Of a stretch of 32,069 nt of DNA, positions 6,182 through 17,826 are shown piece by piece. Each line of letters starts with the position of its first letter. Position 1 is the stretch's first letter. Source of the stretch: Acidimicrobiaceae bacterium (GTDB lineage Bacteria; Actinomycetota; Acidimicrobiia; Acidimicrobiales; Aldehydirespiratoraceae); NCBI GenBank assembly GCA_009845995.1, contig VXYK01000032.1, positions 1-32,069 of the forward strand. Direction: 5' to 3'. Below the pieces are notes generated by a model. It saw only the letters and a program-made list of their open reading frames with translations. It was not told the DNA's origin and searched no databases. Both the position numbers and the translations under genes were made by a program.

Positions 6182-7257
6182 GGTGTGATGATCTCCTTGG
6201 TTATGAGCGGGACACTACGCTGCCGGCTCCACGTCGGAAAGAACGACGAGTGCCCTCCGGCGTCGCCACCTCCCACCATAAGTGCGATATCGGCGGGACT
6301 GGTTCCGCGTCGGACCATGATCTGATCGTCGCCCGGGTAGACGGTCGGATCTGACAACATCCACGTCTCGGGATGGAAGCCTTCGCCTTTTGCCGACGCT
6401 TCGACCTTGCCCCCGCGTTTCACCTCGGCGAACGACCGTGCTGAATGCTCGAAGAGGAATTCCTGTACCTCAGCGCGGCTCCATCCCGAAGCGGCGATCT
6501 TCCGGGCATGCTCGGGAGCGAACACGATCAAGGAACGCCCCGAACTCAAAGATCCGAAGGCTGCCATCGAGTCGGCGAAGGTGATCAGCAGTCCATCGGC
6601 GGTAGCCGATCCATGATTCACCACGTTGTGCCCCGACTCGGCGGCCATAATGGTGACGGTGCTCTGCGATCGCTCGTATCCACGCGACACGTGAAACGGC
6701 TCCCATGGACTTGAGGCCTCGTCTTCACCGAAGCACATGGCGTATTTTCCTGCCCACCCCTGCGTGCTCTTGTCCATCACTCCGGGGATGACCGACAGGC
6801 AGTTGCGCAGCACGAGGCGCACCGTACGACCGATCGTGGCATTGGCACGAAAGCCTGGTCCGAACAGGTTCTCCTTGTAGTGCACGCCGATCTCGTCACG
6901 CACTGGGCCATTGATCGCGATCAACACGGTGGATCCCCCGGTGCTGGTGGCGTTGCCGTGAAGCTCGAATCGAGGATCGTTCATTGCTTGGAGCACGGTG
7001 CCGACGACCGGAAAATACTCAGGTCGGCAGCCTGCCATCACAGCATTGACGGCGGCCTTGTAGGCGGACACGGCAAGGTCTCTGGACGGCTCGTTCAACA
7101 ACACCTCGTCTCGCGGCCAGACTCCGTTCGCCAGCATCGCCTCGACCAGCGGTTCCGTCGGGGGAACAACGGGCAATCCGTCGGACCAGCCGGCTTCGTA
7201 GCAGGCTTCGATCGCAGCCCACGGATCGTCCAGTTGAAGGTCGTTGCGTACTACCAC
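6178..7257 (-). CDS. partner protein of the UGSC selenoprotein, function unknown
   Basis: A soluble protein of ~359 aa (from GTG 7257) or 374 aa (from ATG 7302). I favour GTG 7257: AGGAGG lies 5 nt upstream, and the conserved block GWSDGLPVVPPTEPLVEAML then falls near the N-terminus. Other conserved-looking blocks are MAGCRPEYFPVV, HGNATSTGGS, NGPVRDEIG and NCLSVIPGVMDKSTQG. Proteins with a GW(T/S)DGLPVVPPT opening occur beside or fused to UGSC-type proteins; this is from memory and unchecked. The catalytic role is unknown. Its stop overlaps the selenoprotein ATG (ATGA), so the two are translationally coupled and probably form a complex or act on one substrate. Confidence 0.75.
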   Translation of the reverse strand: MVVRNDLQLDDPWAAIEACYEAGWSDGLPVVPPTEPLVEAMLANGVWPRDEVLLNEPSRDLAVSAYKAAVNAVMAGCRPEYFPVVGTVLQAMNDPRFELHGNATSTGGSTVLIAINGPVRDEIGVHYKENLFGPGFRANATIGRTVRLVLRNCLSVIPGVMDKSTQGWAGKYAMCFGEDEASSPWEPFHVSRGYERSQSTVTIMAAESGHNVVNHGSATADGLLITFADSMAAFGSLSSGRSLIVFAPEHARKIAASGWSRAEVQEFLFEHSARSFAEVKRGGKVEASAKGEGFHPETWMLSDPTVYPGDDQIMVRRGTSPADIALMVGGGDAGGHSSFFPTWSRQRSVPLITKEIITP

Positions 7258-7302
7258 CGGTTCCTCCTGTCCCAACAGATCATCGCAAGCGAATGCAGGC
7301 AT

Positions 7303-10018
<2,716 letters not shown>

Positions 10019-10020
10019 GG

Positions 10021-12222
10021 TCATCCGGCGGTTGTCGACGAGGGTTGATCAAGGCTCTGCAGGATTGCTTCCAGGTTGTCACGGGGTTGTTGCATCACCG
10101 GATCCAGAGCAATGGCACGCTCAAGATCCGCAATGGCTTCATCGACGCTTCCGAGATAGAACAGAGCGACTCCCCGAGCCGCGTAGACGTCGGCATCCTC
10201 GGTGGTTATAGCAAGTGCGCGCTCAAGTAGTTCCAATGCGCCCTCATAGTCGCCTCGTGTGTTCCGCAAGGCTCCAAGGCCAGCGAGCGCGGCACTCTGT
10301 GTGGGGTCGATCTGATGCGCTCGTTGGTAGAACTCTTCTGCACTTCCGTAGTCGTCTCGGTCGACTTCAAGTTGTGCCATTCCGAGCGGGGCTTCAAAAC
10401 CATCCGGATCAGCCTCCATGGCAGCCCGGTATAGAGCCGCCGCGTCGTCGTAGAGTCCTTTGCCCTTCAGCACGCCAGCAAGGTTGACGAGGGAAGGGTA
10501 GTGATCCGGTTCGATCTCCAAGGCTTGTCGGTACGAGAGTTCCGCGGCGTCGTGATCGCCTTGTTCCTGTTGTTCCAATCCAGCGTTGGACAAAGTGTCG
10601 GCGGTAGCCTCCCCGCTGTTTTGAAGCAACACTGCGGCCTCCGCGTAACGGCCGTTTGCTTCAAGTAACTTGACAAGATTCTCCAAGGCTTTTTCATGGC
10701 CGGGTTCGACTCTCAGAGCATTGCGGAATTGCTGTTCGGCCTGCTCTGTCCGTCCCAGGCTCGCTAGAGCGATCCCAGCGTTGTTGTTCAACGAGGCATG
10801 CGGGTCGGCGTTGGCCCGATTGTCCGGGTCGTAGCGATCCAGGCCTGAGAGAGCGGCCTCCAGCGCATCCTCGTAGCGTTCTTGTTCTAGGTAAGCGACG
10901 CTCAGGTTCGTGTAGGCGGAAATCGCATCGGGGTTCGCCGAGACGACGTAGGTGAAGAAGGTCTCTGAGTCTTGGTAGTTGCTCGCATGTTGCCAAGTGA
11001 GCGCGCCAAACACCACCAGGACGCTGGATGCGATCACAACCGCAACAGCGGTCAATTGCAGCGGCAGCTTGTCTTTGGCGTGTACCGCCGCGCTGACGAC
11101 GACCGCAATCACCCCGAAGCTGGCCAGATATTGGTAGCGATCCGCGAAGAAAGAGAACGACAGAAACCCATAGTCGATCAAACCCACCACGGGCGTGAGG
11201 GTAACCAAGAAGAACGCGGCGCCTGCCAGCGGTCCACGCCCGATTCGGTGGATGAAACGCCAGAGCGCAACTCCTGTCCCTCCAGCGGCAATGGCGAATA
11301 ACCAGCCTATCGGATTAGCGGGGCTGACATCCCAGTGCGGGTAGATCACCGCGAGGTTGTCGGGCCACAGGGCCTTGCCCACATATGACCATATAGCACG
11401 TGAAGCAATAAAGATTCGCTCGATGATGGTGAAATCTGTTTGAATGGCCTCTCTTGATCTGTAGAACAAGAAATCCGCGAGGGTCAGAGCCACGCTGACA
11501 GCGAAGAACGGCGCGGTCCGCTTCCAATCGCTGACTGTGATCCGTCCGCGTTTGTACCAGGCGAGGATCAACAGAGCGACAGGTAGCGTAGCGGCCGTCG
11601 ATTTGCTCAAGAGCGCGGCGGTGAATAGGGCCAGTGCCTCCAAGTAGGATCGCCGTTGTTCGGTCTCTTCGAATCTCAACCAGGACAGGACTGCAGCGAT
11701 GGAGAGGAACGCTGAAAGCAAGTCTTTGCGTCCGATCACCCAGGTCACCGGTTCGGCGTGAACCGGGTGCACGGCGAACACCGCTGCGATGAGCCATGCC
11801 CCCCGAATCCGCAGTTTCGTTGCGACACACCACAGCATTAGCGAGTTCGCCAAGTGCAACAGCACATTCACAGCGTGGTAGCCGACCGGGTCAAACCCCC
11901 AGAGTTTGTGGTCGATCCAAAGAGTGGAGTACAAGATGGGCCAGTAGTGCCCTTCTCCCTCAACGTGTGCGGGCGAGAACCAGATTCGCCAGATGTCTGA
12001 CCACTCAGCAATGGCCCTGTCTTCAGTGAAGATTGTGTCGTCCCAAACGAACCCCGCCCGCAAGGCCGGGATGTAGCTGGCGAATGTGAGCAGGATGATG
12101 GCGGCCGTGCCCAGAATTGTCCGACGCTCCAAGCCGAACAGCGTTGCTGTCCCCATTGTGACGGGCTCTGCTTCCGACGACTTTCCTTCCAGCACTTCTT
12201 CAGGCTTGGAGCGCTCTGCCAC
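10021..12222 (-). CDS. TMTC-like membrane protein: GT-C transmembrane domain plus TPR repeats
   Basis: A ~733-aa protein. The N-terminal ~400 residues are a polytopic membrane domain with GT-C glycosyltransferase features: an acidic WDD loop after the first helix (GFVWDD, residues 60-62) and the block HPVHAEPVTWVIGRKDLL (152-169), which closely matches the signature of TMTC-type O-mannosyltransferases. The C-terminal ~330 residues are tandem TPR repeats (e.g. LASLGRTEQAEQQFRNALRV; LFYLGSVDEAIADLERAIAL). Transfer of a sugar from a lipid carrier to protein is inferred from the family. I use GTG 12222 as start because a TTG at 12264 would overlap the upstream gene by 22 nt. ATG 12156 is also possible. 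Confidence 0.8.
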   Translation of the reverse strand: MAERSKPEEVLEGKSSEAEPVTMGTATLFGLERRTILGTAAIILLTFASYIPALRAGFVWDDTIFTEDRAIAEWSDIWRIWFSPAHVEGEGHYWPILYSTLWIDHKLWGFDPVGYHAVNVLLHLANSLMLWCVATKLRIRGAWLIAAVFAVHPVHAEPVTWVIGRKDLLSAFLSIAAVLSWLRFEETEQRRSYLEALALFTAALLSKSTAATLPVALLILAWYKRGRITVSDWKRTAPFFAVSVALTLADFLFYRSREAIQTDFTIIERIFIASRAIWSYVGKALWPDNLAVIYPHWDVSPANPIGWLFAIAAGGTGVALWRFIHRIGRGPLAGAAFFLVTLTPVVGLIDYGFLSFSFFADRYQYLASFGVIAVVVSAAVHAKDKLPLQLTAVAVVIASSVLVVFGALTWQHASNYQDSETFFTYVVSANPDAISAYTNLSVAYLEQERYEDALEAALSGLDRYDPDNRANADPHASLNNNAGIALASLGRTEQAEQQFRNALRVEPGHEKALENLVKLLEANGRYAEAAVLLQNSGEATADTLSNAGLEQQEQGDHDAAELSYRQALEIEPDHYPSLVNLAGVLKGKGLYDDAAALYRAAMEADPDGFEAPLGMAQLEVDRDDYGSAEEFYQRAHQIDPTQSAALAGLGALRNTRGDYEGALELLERALAITTEDADVYAARGVALFYLGSVDEAIADLERAIALDPVMQQPRDNLEAILQSLDQPSSTTAG

Positions 12223-12242
12223 GGCCGATAGTCTACGCTTGG

Positions 12243-12668
12243 TCAGTTGACGGTGAACACCCAATCGATCTCTGAGTACCGTCCGGGGAGCGAGATCTTT
12301 TCGATGGTGACGCTCACGCAGTTCTGGTCCGGGGCGAGCGCTTCCACGGGTAGACCGGGCCCAGGTTGATAGATGAACTGCTGAAGTCCCTCGACGCGGC
12401 GGACGTACTGGGTCACCTCAACGGGGCGCTCACACCGGGCATTTGCAGAAATTGTCATCTCCACAAGGCGGTATTCGGGTTCCAGATCGATCCCGACTCG
12501 CTGCTGTTGCAGAACTTCGTCGTCGCGCTCCGGGATCAGCCCCTCGACCCCGGAGACCGATAACGCCGTATCCGGTTGGTTGCCGCTGTTGACGAGCGCT
12601 GCCGAAGCGATCAGGGCGATTCCAGTGGCAACGAGAATTGCGAAAATAATCTGTTGTTTGCGGAGCAC
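12243..12668 (-). CDS. single-pass membrane protein with extracytoplasmic domain, unknown function
   Basis: One strong N-terminal helix (IIFAILVATGIALIASAALV) is followed by a soluble domain of ~115 residues with two cysteines (ANARCERP and DQNCVSV) that may form a disulfide. The start is uncertain. GTG 12668 gives 141 aa beginning MLRKQQIIFAIL and avoids overlap with the upstream gene. An open frame reaches ATG 12818, but that extension overlaps the SCP2-like gene by 101 nt. No family recognised. It lies between the SCP2-like gene and the TMTC-like gene on the same strand, and its exported domain may serve the same cell-envelope process. Confidence 0.6.
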   Translation of the reverse strand: MLRKQQIIFAILVATGIALIASAALVNSGNQPDTALSVSGVEGLIPERDDEVLQQQRVGIDLEPEYRLVEMTISANARCERPVEVTQYVRRVEGLQQFIYQPGPGLPVEALAPDQNCVSVTIEKISLPGRYSEIDWVFTVN

Positions 12669-12717
12669 AGTCCGAAGTTTGCCAGATTTCGGTGCCTGTT
12701 CTGAGGTTTCAGGTTTC

Positions 12718-13173
12718 TTATCGAAGGGTGATGGCGTCGATTCGCTTGACCATCTCGCTCGTTGTCGAGCCGAGACCTTGGGCCGGTCCGTCAGATAGGT
12801 CCGCCACCAGGATGGCATCGGCCAGCAGCAGGATCATTGAAGAGTCGCCGGTGAGCTTCACCTGCCCGCCCAGCAGCACCGGGACTACTGCAGCGGGGTC
12901 CCGTTCGACGAATATCTCATAGGCGAGCGAGTAGGGCATTTCGATGCCGAAGTCGGCGTCACCCAGGTGTCCTTCGTCCAGAATCAGAGTGCCGCTGTTG
13001 GTGTCGAGATGTCCGAGCACAACTGGAACCTCGAAGGGAGCGTCGACGATCGTGACGTTGGCTCGCACTCCCAAGTCGGTTTCCTGCACACCGAGTTCGA
13101 GTTCATCGCGAATCTGTTTTACGGCTCTGATCCAACCAGGACTGAGGAATTCATGCGCGGCCACCGTTGCCAC
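12718..13173 (-). CDS. SCP2-like sterol/lipid-binding-fold protein
   Basis: A 151-aa soluble protein from GTG 13173, with AAGGGA ~7 nt upstream. The C-terminal half has the SCP2-type pattern: a strand-rich region, then MPYSLAYEIFVERDPAAVVPVLLGGQVKLTGD. The G-x-(V/I)-K-(L/V)-x-G-D motif leads into a helix. Such domains bind fatty acyl or sterol-like ligands; the ligand here is unknown. It is divergent from gatC with a 24-nt gap, so the promoters overlap. Downstream minus-strand genes are the single-pass protein and the TMTC-like protein. Confidence 0.6.
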   Translation of the reverse strand: MATVAAHEFLSPGWIRAVKQIRDELELGVQETDLGVRANVTIVDAPFEVPVVLGHLDTNSGTLILDEGHLGDADFGIEMPYSLAYEIFVERDPAAVVPVLLGGQVKLTGDSSMILLLADAILVADLSDGPAQGLGSTTSEMVKRIDAITLR

Positions 13174-13181
13174 GCTAATCC

Positions 13182-13200
13182 CTTATCCTTGGGCACCGTG
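13182..13200 (+). promoter_or_regulatory. probable leaderless promoter of gatCAB
   Basis: TATCCT at 13184-13189 is a -10-like box ending 8 nt before the gatC GTG at 13198. No Shine-Dalgarno precedes that GTG. This spacing suggests the transcript starts at or next to the start codon. Confidence 0.35.
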
Positions 13201-13500
13201 GCTGAACGCTTGACCCGCGATGAGGTGGTCCATGTAGCCCGTTTGGCGCGCCTTGAGTTGGCCGAGGATGAGATTGACCGGTTCACCCAGCAACTCGGCG
13301 CGATTCTGGAACATGCTGCCGATGTCGAAGCGCTCGAAGTGACCGATGTGGAGCCGACTTCGCATCCGTTGCCGCTCAGCAATGTGATGCGCGCTGACGT
13401 GGTCTCGGAGTCGTTGGCGCGTGATGAAGTGATGGCTCAGGCACCAGCACCTCAGGACGGACAGTTTCGAGTCCCGCCGGTGCTGGGCGAACGACCGTGA
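13198..13500 (+). CDS. gatC: Asp-tRNA(Asn)/Glu-tRNA(Gln) amidotransferase subunit C
   Basis: A 100-aa GatC, the belt-like subunit that stabilises GatA-GatB. GTG 13198 gives MAERLTRDEVVHVARLARLEL, the standard GatC N-terminus. FTQQLGAILEHAADVEALEV and VEPTSHPLPLSNVMRADVV are family hallmarks. The open frame extends upstream to 12967, but that part is antisense to the SCP2-like gene. It overlaps gatA by 4 nt (GTGA), so the three subunits are made from one coupled operon. Confidence 0.93.
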   Translation: MAERLTRDEVVHVARLARLELAEDEIDRFTQQLGAILEHAADVEALEVTDVEPTSHPLPLSNVMRADVVSESLARDEVMAQAPAPQDGQFRVPPVLGERP

Positions 13501-14927
13501 GCGCAATAGAGATCGCCGCCGCGGTCAGCGCCGGTGAACGCTCGGCGTCGGAGGTGGTCGACGCGCATCTCGAGCTGATCGCGCAGCGAGACCCGGAACT
13601 CCATGCCTACAACCTCGTCACTGCCGAAAGTGCCCGTGCTGAAGCAGCGGCGATTGATGCACGCGTGTCAACGGGTGAGGTGGTGGGTCCTCTTGCGGGA
13701 GTCCCGTTGGCCGTCAAGGACAACATGTGCACGAAGGGCGTCCCCACAACCTGTTCGTCGAAGATCCTGGAGGGTTGGAGACCTCCCTACGACGCCACGG
13801 TGGTAACTCGACTGCGTGAAGCGGGTGCCGTCAGCGTCGGCAAAACCAATCTTGACGAGTTCGCGATGGGTTCCTCCACGGAACACTCCGCGTTCGGTCC
13901 AACCCGCAACCCCCACGATCTGTCCAAAGTGCCGGGAGGGTCCAGTGGAGGCTCGGCCGCTTCGGTCGCTGCGGGATTCACGCCCCTCGGTATTGGTTCG
14001 GATACGGGTGGGTCTATCCGTCAGCCGGCAGCGTTCTGCGGGGTTGTGGGGATGAAACCGACCTATGGCGTTGTCAGCCGCTACGGCCTGATCGCCTTTG
14101 CGTCTTCGCTTGACCAGATTGGTCCGTTCGCGGCCGATGTCGCTGACGCCGCGGCTTTGTTCGATGTGATTGCGGGGCACGATCCGCTTGATTCGACTTC
14201 TATCCGTGATTTCACGCCGTCGGCGTCGGCGATGCTCGACGAAGGGGTCGACGGTCTGCGGATCGGGGTGGTGAAAGAACTGGCGGGCGGGCCGGGGGGA
14301 GTTCCGGGACTGGCTGCCGATGTGTTGGCGCGCACCGCAGAAGCGGTCGAGGTCCTGGCTACCGCTGGTGCGCTCGTTGATGAGGTTTCGGTTCCGTCAT
14401 CGACCCTGGGTCTGAGCGCCTATTACCTGGTGGCCCCTGCGGAGGCGTCGAGCAACCTGGCTCGTTACGACGGAGTTCGCTACGGCCTGAGGGTTGATGG
14501 CCCAACCACTCCGGAGATGACCACCGCTACACGCACGGCGGGTTTCGGAACCGAAGTCAAGCGTCGGATCATGCTCGGGACGTACGCCCTGTCGGCCGGC
14601 TACTACGACGCGTTCTATGGCAAGGCGTTGAAGGTCCGCACCATGATGCTCAGCGATTTCGCGAGGGTTTATGAGGACTTCGATGTGCTTGTAGCGCCGA
14701 CCACCCCGACCACTGCGTTCGAGTTGGGGGCTCGAACCCAAGACCCGCTGACGATGTACGTCAACGACGTTTGCACGATCCCTTCCAACCTCACGGGTCA
14801 TCCCGCCATCTCGGTGCCGTTCGGGGTCGGTGATGACGGAATGCCAGTCGGTGTCCAAGTGCTTGCTCCGGCATTGCACGATGCGCAGACGTTTCGAGTG
14901 GCCGCTGTGCTCGAGGCGGCGTCATGA
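13497..14927 (+). CDS. gatA: Asp-tRNA(Asn)/Glu-tRNA(Gln) amidotransferase subunit A
   Basis: A 476-aa amidase that hydrolyses glutamine and passes ammonia to GatB. The amidase-signature Ser-cisSer-Lys triad is complete: K74 in AVKDNM, S149 in PGGSSGGSAAS and the nucleophile S173 in GSDTGGSIRQPA. Their spacing (75 and 24) matches characterised GatA enzymes. The GTG start overlaps gatC by 4 nt and the gene overlaps gatB by 4 nt. Full-length. Confidence 0.97.
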   Translation: MSAIEIAAAVSAGERSASEVVDAHLELIAQRDPELHAYNLVTAESARAEAAAIDARVSTGEVVGPLAGVPLAVKDNMCTKGVPTTCSSKILEGWRPPYDATVVTRLREAGAVSVGKTNLDEFAMGSSTEHSAFGPTRNPHDLSKVPGGSSGGSAASVAAGFTPLGIGSDTGGSIRQPAAFCGVVGMKPTYGVVSRYGLIAFASSLDQIGPFAADVADAAALFDVIAGHDPLDSTSIRDFTPSASAMLDEGVDGLRIGVVKELAGGPGGVPGLAADVLARTAEAVEVLATAGALVDEVSVPSSTLGLSAYYLVAPAEASSNLARYDGVRYGLRVDGPTTPEMTTATRTAGFGTEVKRRIMLGTYALSAGYYDAFYGKALKVRTMMLSDFARVYEDFDVLVAPTTPTTAFELGARTQDPLTMYVNDVCTIPSNLTGHPAISVPFGVGDDGMPVGVQVLAPALHDAQTFRVAAVLEAAS

Positions 14928-16399
14928 GCGAACTGGCGCCCGCGGCAACGCCGGAAACGCCGGTCGAGTCCGCCCTGCCAGAGGGCTGGGAACTCATCGT
15001 CGGGCTTGAGGTTCACGTCGAACTCGATACGGCCACAAAGTTGTTCTGCGGTTGTGTCAACCGGTTCGGAGTTGATCCCAACACCAACGTCTGTCCGACC
15101 TGTCTGGGACTGCCGGGCTCTCTGCCGGTGATGAACGAACGGGCCGTTGAAATGGCGATGATCTTGGGCCGGGCGCTGGGATGTCAGGTCAATCGGTCTG
15201 TCATGGCTCGCAAGAACTACTTCTACCCGGACATGCCCAAGGACTTCCAAACCACGCAGTACGACCAGCCAACCAATTCAGAGGGCGAACTGAAGTTGGC
15301 TGACGGGTTTGTGGTGCGCATCGAACGAGCCCACATCGAAGAAGACACGGGCAAGTCGGTTCACGTCGGTGGCGGCGGACGGATCAACGAGGCGGTTTAT
15401 TCCCTGGTTGATTACAACCGAGCCGGTGTGCCGCTGATCGAGATCGTCAGCAAACCCGACATACGAACGATTGAGCATGCCCGCAACTATGTCGAGGAAC
15501 TGAGAGCCATTGTGGTTGCGACCGGGGTCTCTGACGCGCGAATGGAGGAGGGCTCGATTCGGGTCGACGCGAACGTGTCGGTTCGTCGTTTCGGTTCGTC
15601 CGAACTGCGCACCCGTTGTGAAATCAAGAACATCAACTCGTTGAGGTCACTGGGTCGTGCTATCGAGCATGAGGCGCTTCGACAGATTGATCTGTGGACC
15701 ACTGGCAGCGGCCCACAACAACAGACACGCCATTGGGATGAAGACGCGGGACGCACAACCCCGGGCCGCTCGAAAGAGGACGTCGAGGACTACCGCTACT
15801 TTCAGGAGCCGGACCTGGTCCCGCTCGACCCGACGTCCGCCACAATCGCCGCGATCGATGCGGCCATGCCACCCCTGCCGTCGGCTCGCAGGTCTGCGCT
15901 CCGCGCGGCGACCGGCGCGGGCATCGATGCTGCGCGCCTCCTGGTTGAGCGAGGTCAAGATGGCTTGGCGATGGCTGCGGTCGCGGCCGGCGCGGACGGC
16001 GCCAAGACCGTGACTCGGCTTGTCAATGACCTGGCGGTCAATGATTGGTCCAAAGTCGAAGCCGAGTCTTTCGCGGCTCTTGTTCGGATGGAGTCGAACG
16101 GCGAGCTGTCTGCAAGCCAGGCCAAGCAGGTACTCGGCGATCTCGTTGAGCGAGGCGGAGACCCGGCAGCTCACGCGGACGTACGTGGGTTCGAGGCCAT
16201 GGACACGACCGAGCTGGAGTCGCTGCTCGACCAGTTGATCGGCGAAAATCCTGAGGAATGGTCCCGTTATTGCGGTGGCGATGAAGGTGATCGCAAGAAG
16301 ATGCAGGGGTTCTTCACGGGCCAGATCATGAAAGCCACGCGTGGCCAGGCGGACGGGAAAGTTGTCGCTCAACTGCTAGCGAAGAGATCTTCGAGCTAG
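14924..16399 (+). CDS. gatB: Asp-tRNA(Asn)/Glu-tRNA(Gln) amidotransferase subunit B
   Basis: A 491-aa GatB, which phosphorylates and then amidates mischarged Glu-tRNA(Gln)/Asp-tRNA(Asn). Features seen are WELIVGLEVHVEL near residue 23; cysteines in LFCGCVNRF and CPTCLGLPGSLPVMN consistent with the family's zinc site; the kinase-domain block FYPDMPKDFQTTQYDQP; HIEEDTGKS; and a C-terminal YqeY-like tail. The ATG overlaps gatA by 4 nt. Its stop overlaps the stop of the convergent MATE gene (shared CTAG at ~16396-16399), leaving no room for a dedicated terminator. Confidence 0.97.
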   Translation: MSELAPAATPETPVESALPEGWELIVGLEVHVELDTATKLFCGCVNRFGVDPNTNVCPTCLGLPGSLPVMNERAVEMAMILGRALGCQVNRSVMARKNYFYPDMPKDFQTTQYDQPTNSEGELKLADGFVVRIERAHIEEDTGKSVHVGGGGRINEAVYSLVDYNRAGVPLIEIVSKPDIRTIEHARNYVEELRAIVVATGVSDARMEEGSIRVDANVSVRRFGSSELRTRCEIKNINSLRSLGRAIEHEALRQIDLWTTGSGPQQQTRHWDEDAGRTTPGRSKEDVEDYRYFQEPDLVPLDPTSATIAAIDAAMPPLPSARRSALRAATGAGIDAARLLVERGQDGLAMAAVAAGADGAKTVTRLVNDLAVNDWSKVEAESFAALVRMESNGELSASQAKQVLGDLVERGGDPAAHADVRGFEAMDTTELESLLDQLIGENPEEWSRYCGGDEGDRKKMQGFFTGQIMKATRGQADGKVVAQLLAKRSSS

Positions 16400-17748
16400 A
16401 GGTTCGCTCCTGTAACTTGCCACTTGGTGGTTCGAAAACGGGCCAACAGCATGATGGCACGAGACCAGATCCATGCCATCAGGCAGAACCAGAGCCAGCC
16501 GATACCCGCCCCGGTTGCCAGGACGATCAGACCTCCGCCGACCAGCACTATCGCGGCGATCCACATCGTGACAGCGAGGAATCGGAGGTTGCCGGCACCG
16601 ATGAGGATGCCGTCGAGAGCGAAGACCACGCCTGCGAACGGCTGTTGGAGAGCAACGTGGATGAGCAGAAAGGCAGTGAGTCTCAAGACGGCAGCGTCTG
16701 TTGTGAAGAGATTACCGAGCAGGGGCGATAAGAGTCCGACGATGCAACCGAGGCCGACCCCGCACCAAAAACCCCACTGGATCATCCTTCGACCCAACGA
16801 ACGCGCCCGGTCCGCGTCTCCACTCCCCAAGGTCATTCCGATCATGGCTTGGGCGGCGATCGCGACCGAGTCGAGGGTCAGCGCCAGAAGGTTCCAGATC
16901 TCGAAGGCGATTTGATGTGCCGCTAGATCGTCGGTGCCGATCCGTGCAGCCACGGCGAGCGTGATGGTGAGGCTCCCCCGTAGTGCGGCGGTGCGAATGA
17001 ACAGGTCAAGTCCGTCACTGGCGACCCGGTTGATGACCTTCAGGTCTGGCCGAAAGTCAACTCCGTGGGCTTTCACCGCGGCGCGGATCCAGGTGATGAA
17101 CACCGCAGCGGCGATCCATTGTGCGATGACCGTCGAAAGGGCGGACGCGCCGATTCCCTGGCCGAAACCGTATATCAGCACGAGTTCGAGGACGAGGTTG
17201 AAAACGGCGGTGCCGAGAGCCACATATAGAGGTCGTTTCGTGTCCTGCAGGCCTCGTAGGTAGCCGACTCCGGCGAGAGTGATGAGCATTGCGGGCACCC
17301 CGAATAACGAGACCCGGAAGTAGACCTCGGCGTGCTGACCGACATCGTCTTTGCCGCCCATCAGCGAGATCAGATCACCGCCGAAGATGAATCCGAGCAA
17401 GGCCAGCGCAATCCCGATGAGCGCCGCTAGCCAGACACTTTGCACAGCATGGTGCGCGGCGCGACGCAATTCTCTGGCACCCAGCAGCCTGGCTACGGTT
17501 GCGGTGGTGCCGTAAGCCAGGAAAATAAAGACTGAATATCCGATCAACAACAGAGACGAGGCGACAGCCAGACCGCCCAGCTGTGGCGTCCCGAGACGCC
17601 CGACCACGGCGGTATCGGCCAGAATATAAAGCGGTTCGGCTACCAGAGCCGCCAGCGCCGGCACCGCGAGGCGTAGGATTTCCCGATCTTCGCGGGTCCA
17701 GCGGACACGAAAACGCCGACAATCGCCAGAATGAACGGGGGACGACAT
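16396..17748 (-). CDS. MATE-family efflux transporter
   Basis: A ~450-aa polytopic protein (about 12 helices) of the MATE / DinF-like family, exporting drugs or metabolites by Na+/H+ antiport. The start region (ILRLAVPALAALVAEPLYILADTAVVGRLGTPQLGGLAVA) has the E-P...D-T-A-x-V-G pattern of DinF-like MATEs. The second half repeats it (LDLFIRTAALRGSLTITLAVAARIG...AAHQIAFEIW). I choose ATG 17748; the frame is open to GTG 17808, but the extra 20 residues add nothing recognisable. The substrate is unknown. It is divergent from the acyltransferase gene across a 78-nt gap. Confidence 0.9.
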   Translation of the reverse strand: MSSPVHSGDCRRFRVRWTREDREILRLAVPALAALVAEPLYILADTAVVGRLGTPQLGGLAVASSLLLIGYSVFIFLAYGTTATVARLLGARELRRAAHHAVQSVWLAALIGIALALLGFIFGGDLISLMGGKDDVGQHAEVYFRVSLFGVPAMLITLAGVGYLRGLQDTKRPLYVALGTAVFNLVLELVLIYGFGQGIGASALSTVIAQWIAAAVFITWIRAAVKAHGVDFRPDLKVINRVASDGLDLFIRTAALRGSLTITLAVAARIGTDDLAAHQIAFEIWNLLALTLDSVAIAAQAMIGMTLGSGDADRARSLGRRMIQWGFWCGVGLGCIVGLLSPLLGNLFTTDAAVLRLTAFLLIHVALQQPFAGVVFALDGILIGAGNLRFLAVTMWIAAIVLVGGGLIVLATGAGIGWLWFCLMAWIWSRAIMLLARFRTTKWQVTGANL

Positions 17749-17826
17749 GGGAGCGAATGCTACGGCTGCCAGTAAGCGGATCGTCCCTGCGGTGGGTTCT
17801 AGCCGCACGACGGGTCGTCAAGCGAC

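Noticed and set aside
12669..12818. Long N-terminal version of the single-pass membrane protein starting at ATG 12818
   Set aside because: It would overlap the SCP2-like gene by 101 nt and adds no recognisable sequence; the later GTG leaves a clean gap, though this is not certain.
16396..16399. Overlap of the gatB and MATE stop codons as a regulatory feature
   Set aside because: Convergent genes sharing a CTAG at their ends are common in compact genomes; no structure is seen around it.
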